Shown here in pieces: positions 5,486 through 5,530 of a stretch of 5,530 nt of DNA. A program made the position numbers and the translations under genes. Source of the DNA: CAZZIZ01 sp964654535. Lineage in GTDB: Bacteria; Bacteroidota; Bacteroidia; Chitinophagales; UBA2359. Below the pieces are notes generated by a model. It ran no database searches. It saw only the letters and a list, made by a program, of their open reading frames with translations, and was not told the origin of the DNA. Every line of letters starts with the position of its first letter. The first letter of the stretch is position 1. The stretch is taken from positions 1 through 5,530 of the forward strand of contig CAZZIZ010000218.1 of NCBI GenBank assembly GCA_964654535.1, read 5' to 3'.

Positions 5486-5530
5486 ATGGAATGGCCGACG
5501 AAGGGGCACGCCCAATGTCATTAAGTTAAG

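Larger units (their letters stand above)
5309..5514 (+). repeat. Structured intergenic repeat element, copy 2
   Basis: The element begins with GTGAGGGATAGGAAG about 22 bases after the phosphatase stop, contains GGATAAGCCCGACCC (5437-5451) and ends with GGGGCACGCCCA (5503-5514). These are the three landmarks of copy 1, in the same order relative to the upstream gene. The interior differs and is heavily structured: ACCGC/GCGGT (5371-5384), AGGCGT/ACGCCT (5333-5338 with 5355-5360), GTACTTAGT/ACTAAGTAC (5340-5348 with 5409-5417) and TTTTCGC/GCGAAAA (5468-5485). No credible coding frame is present. It may be a mobile or dispersed non-coding element, or act in transcript 3'-end formation; neither can be decided from one window. 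Confidence 0.7.

Overview
The window most likely comes from a Bacteroidota chromosome (Flavobacteriia, Cytophagia or Saprospiria type). The grounds are start codons preceded by A-rich leaders without Shine-Dalgarno sequences, moderate GC, the protein families, and GC-rich structured intergenic repeats of a kind I associate with this phylum. That assignment is inference; no rRNA or phylogenetic marker is present.

Layout. Positions 1-4545 hold four minus-strand genes that read like one exopolysaccharide or glycoconjugate operon. In transcription order they are: a secreted, probably outer-membrane beta-barrel protein (4545-3742); a PIG-L/LmbE-type zinc N-deacetylase with an N-terminal pseudo-receiver domain (3721-2738); a CarB-like ATP-grasp ligase (2688-1717); and a processive, membrane-embedded family 2 glycosyltransferase (1478 to beyond the left edge). 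The first three are separated by only 20 and 49 bases. A 238-base structured spacer separates the ligase from the glycosyltransferase. A 250-base divergent region (4546-4795) separates the operon from a plus-strand low-molecular-weight protein-tyrosine phosphatase (4796-5287). The last 243 bases are a second structured repeat.

How it may work. The glycosyltransferase would polymerise or extend a sugar chain at the inner membrane and the beta-barrel would sit at the outer membrane. The deacetylase (no signal peptide, so cytoplasmic) would uncover an amine on an N-acetylhexosamine precursor, and the ATP-grasp enzyme could join a carboxylate to an amine. The set of GT2, PIG-L deacetylase and small outer-membrane barrel recalls the E. 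coli yaiO/yaiP/yaiS neighbourhood; the ATP-grasp gene and the pseudo-receiver domain are additions. The divergent phosphatase resembles Wzb/Etp-type enzymes that control polysaccharide export in other bacteria, but no tyrosine kinase is visible here.

Most unusual non-coding signal. Two divergent copies of a roughly 190-205 base hairpin-rich element (1503-1689 minus, 5309-5514 plus) start 20-30 bases after a stop codon, in the sense orientation of the preceding gene. They share conserved blocks (GAGGGATAG..., GGATA(A)GCCCGACCC, a terminal GGGGC/GCCC palindrome) around unrelated, internally base-paired interiors.
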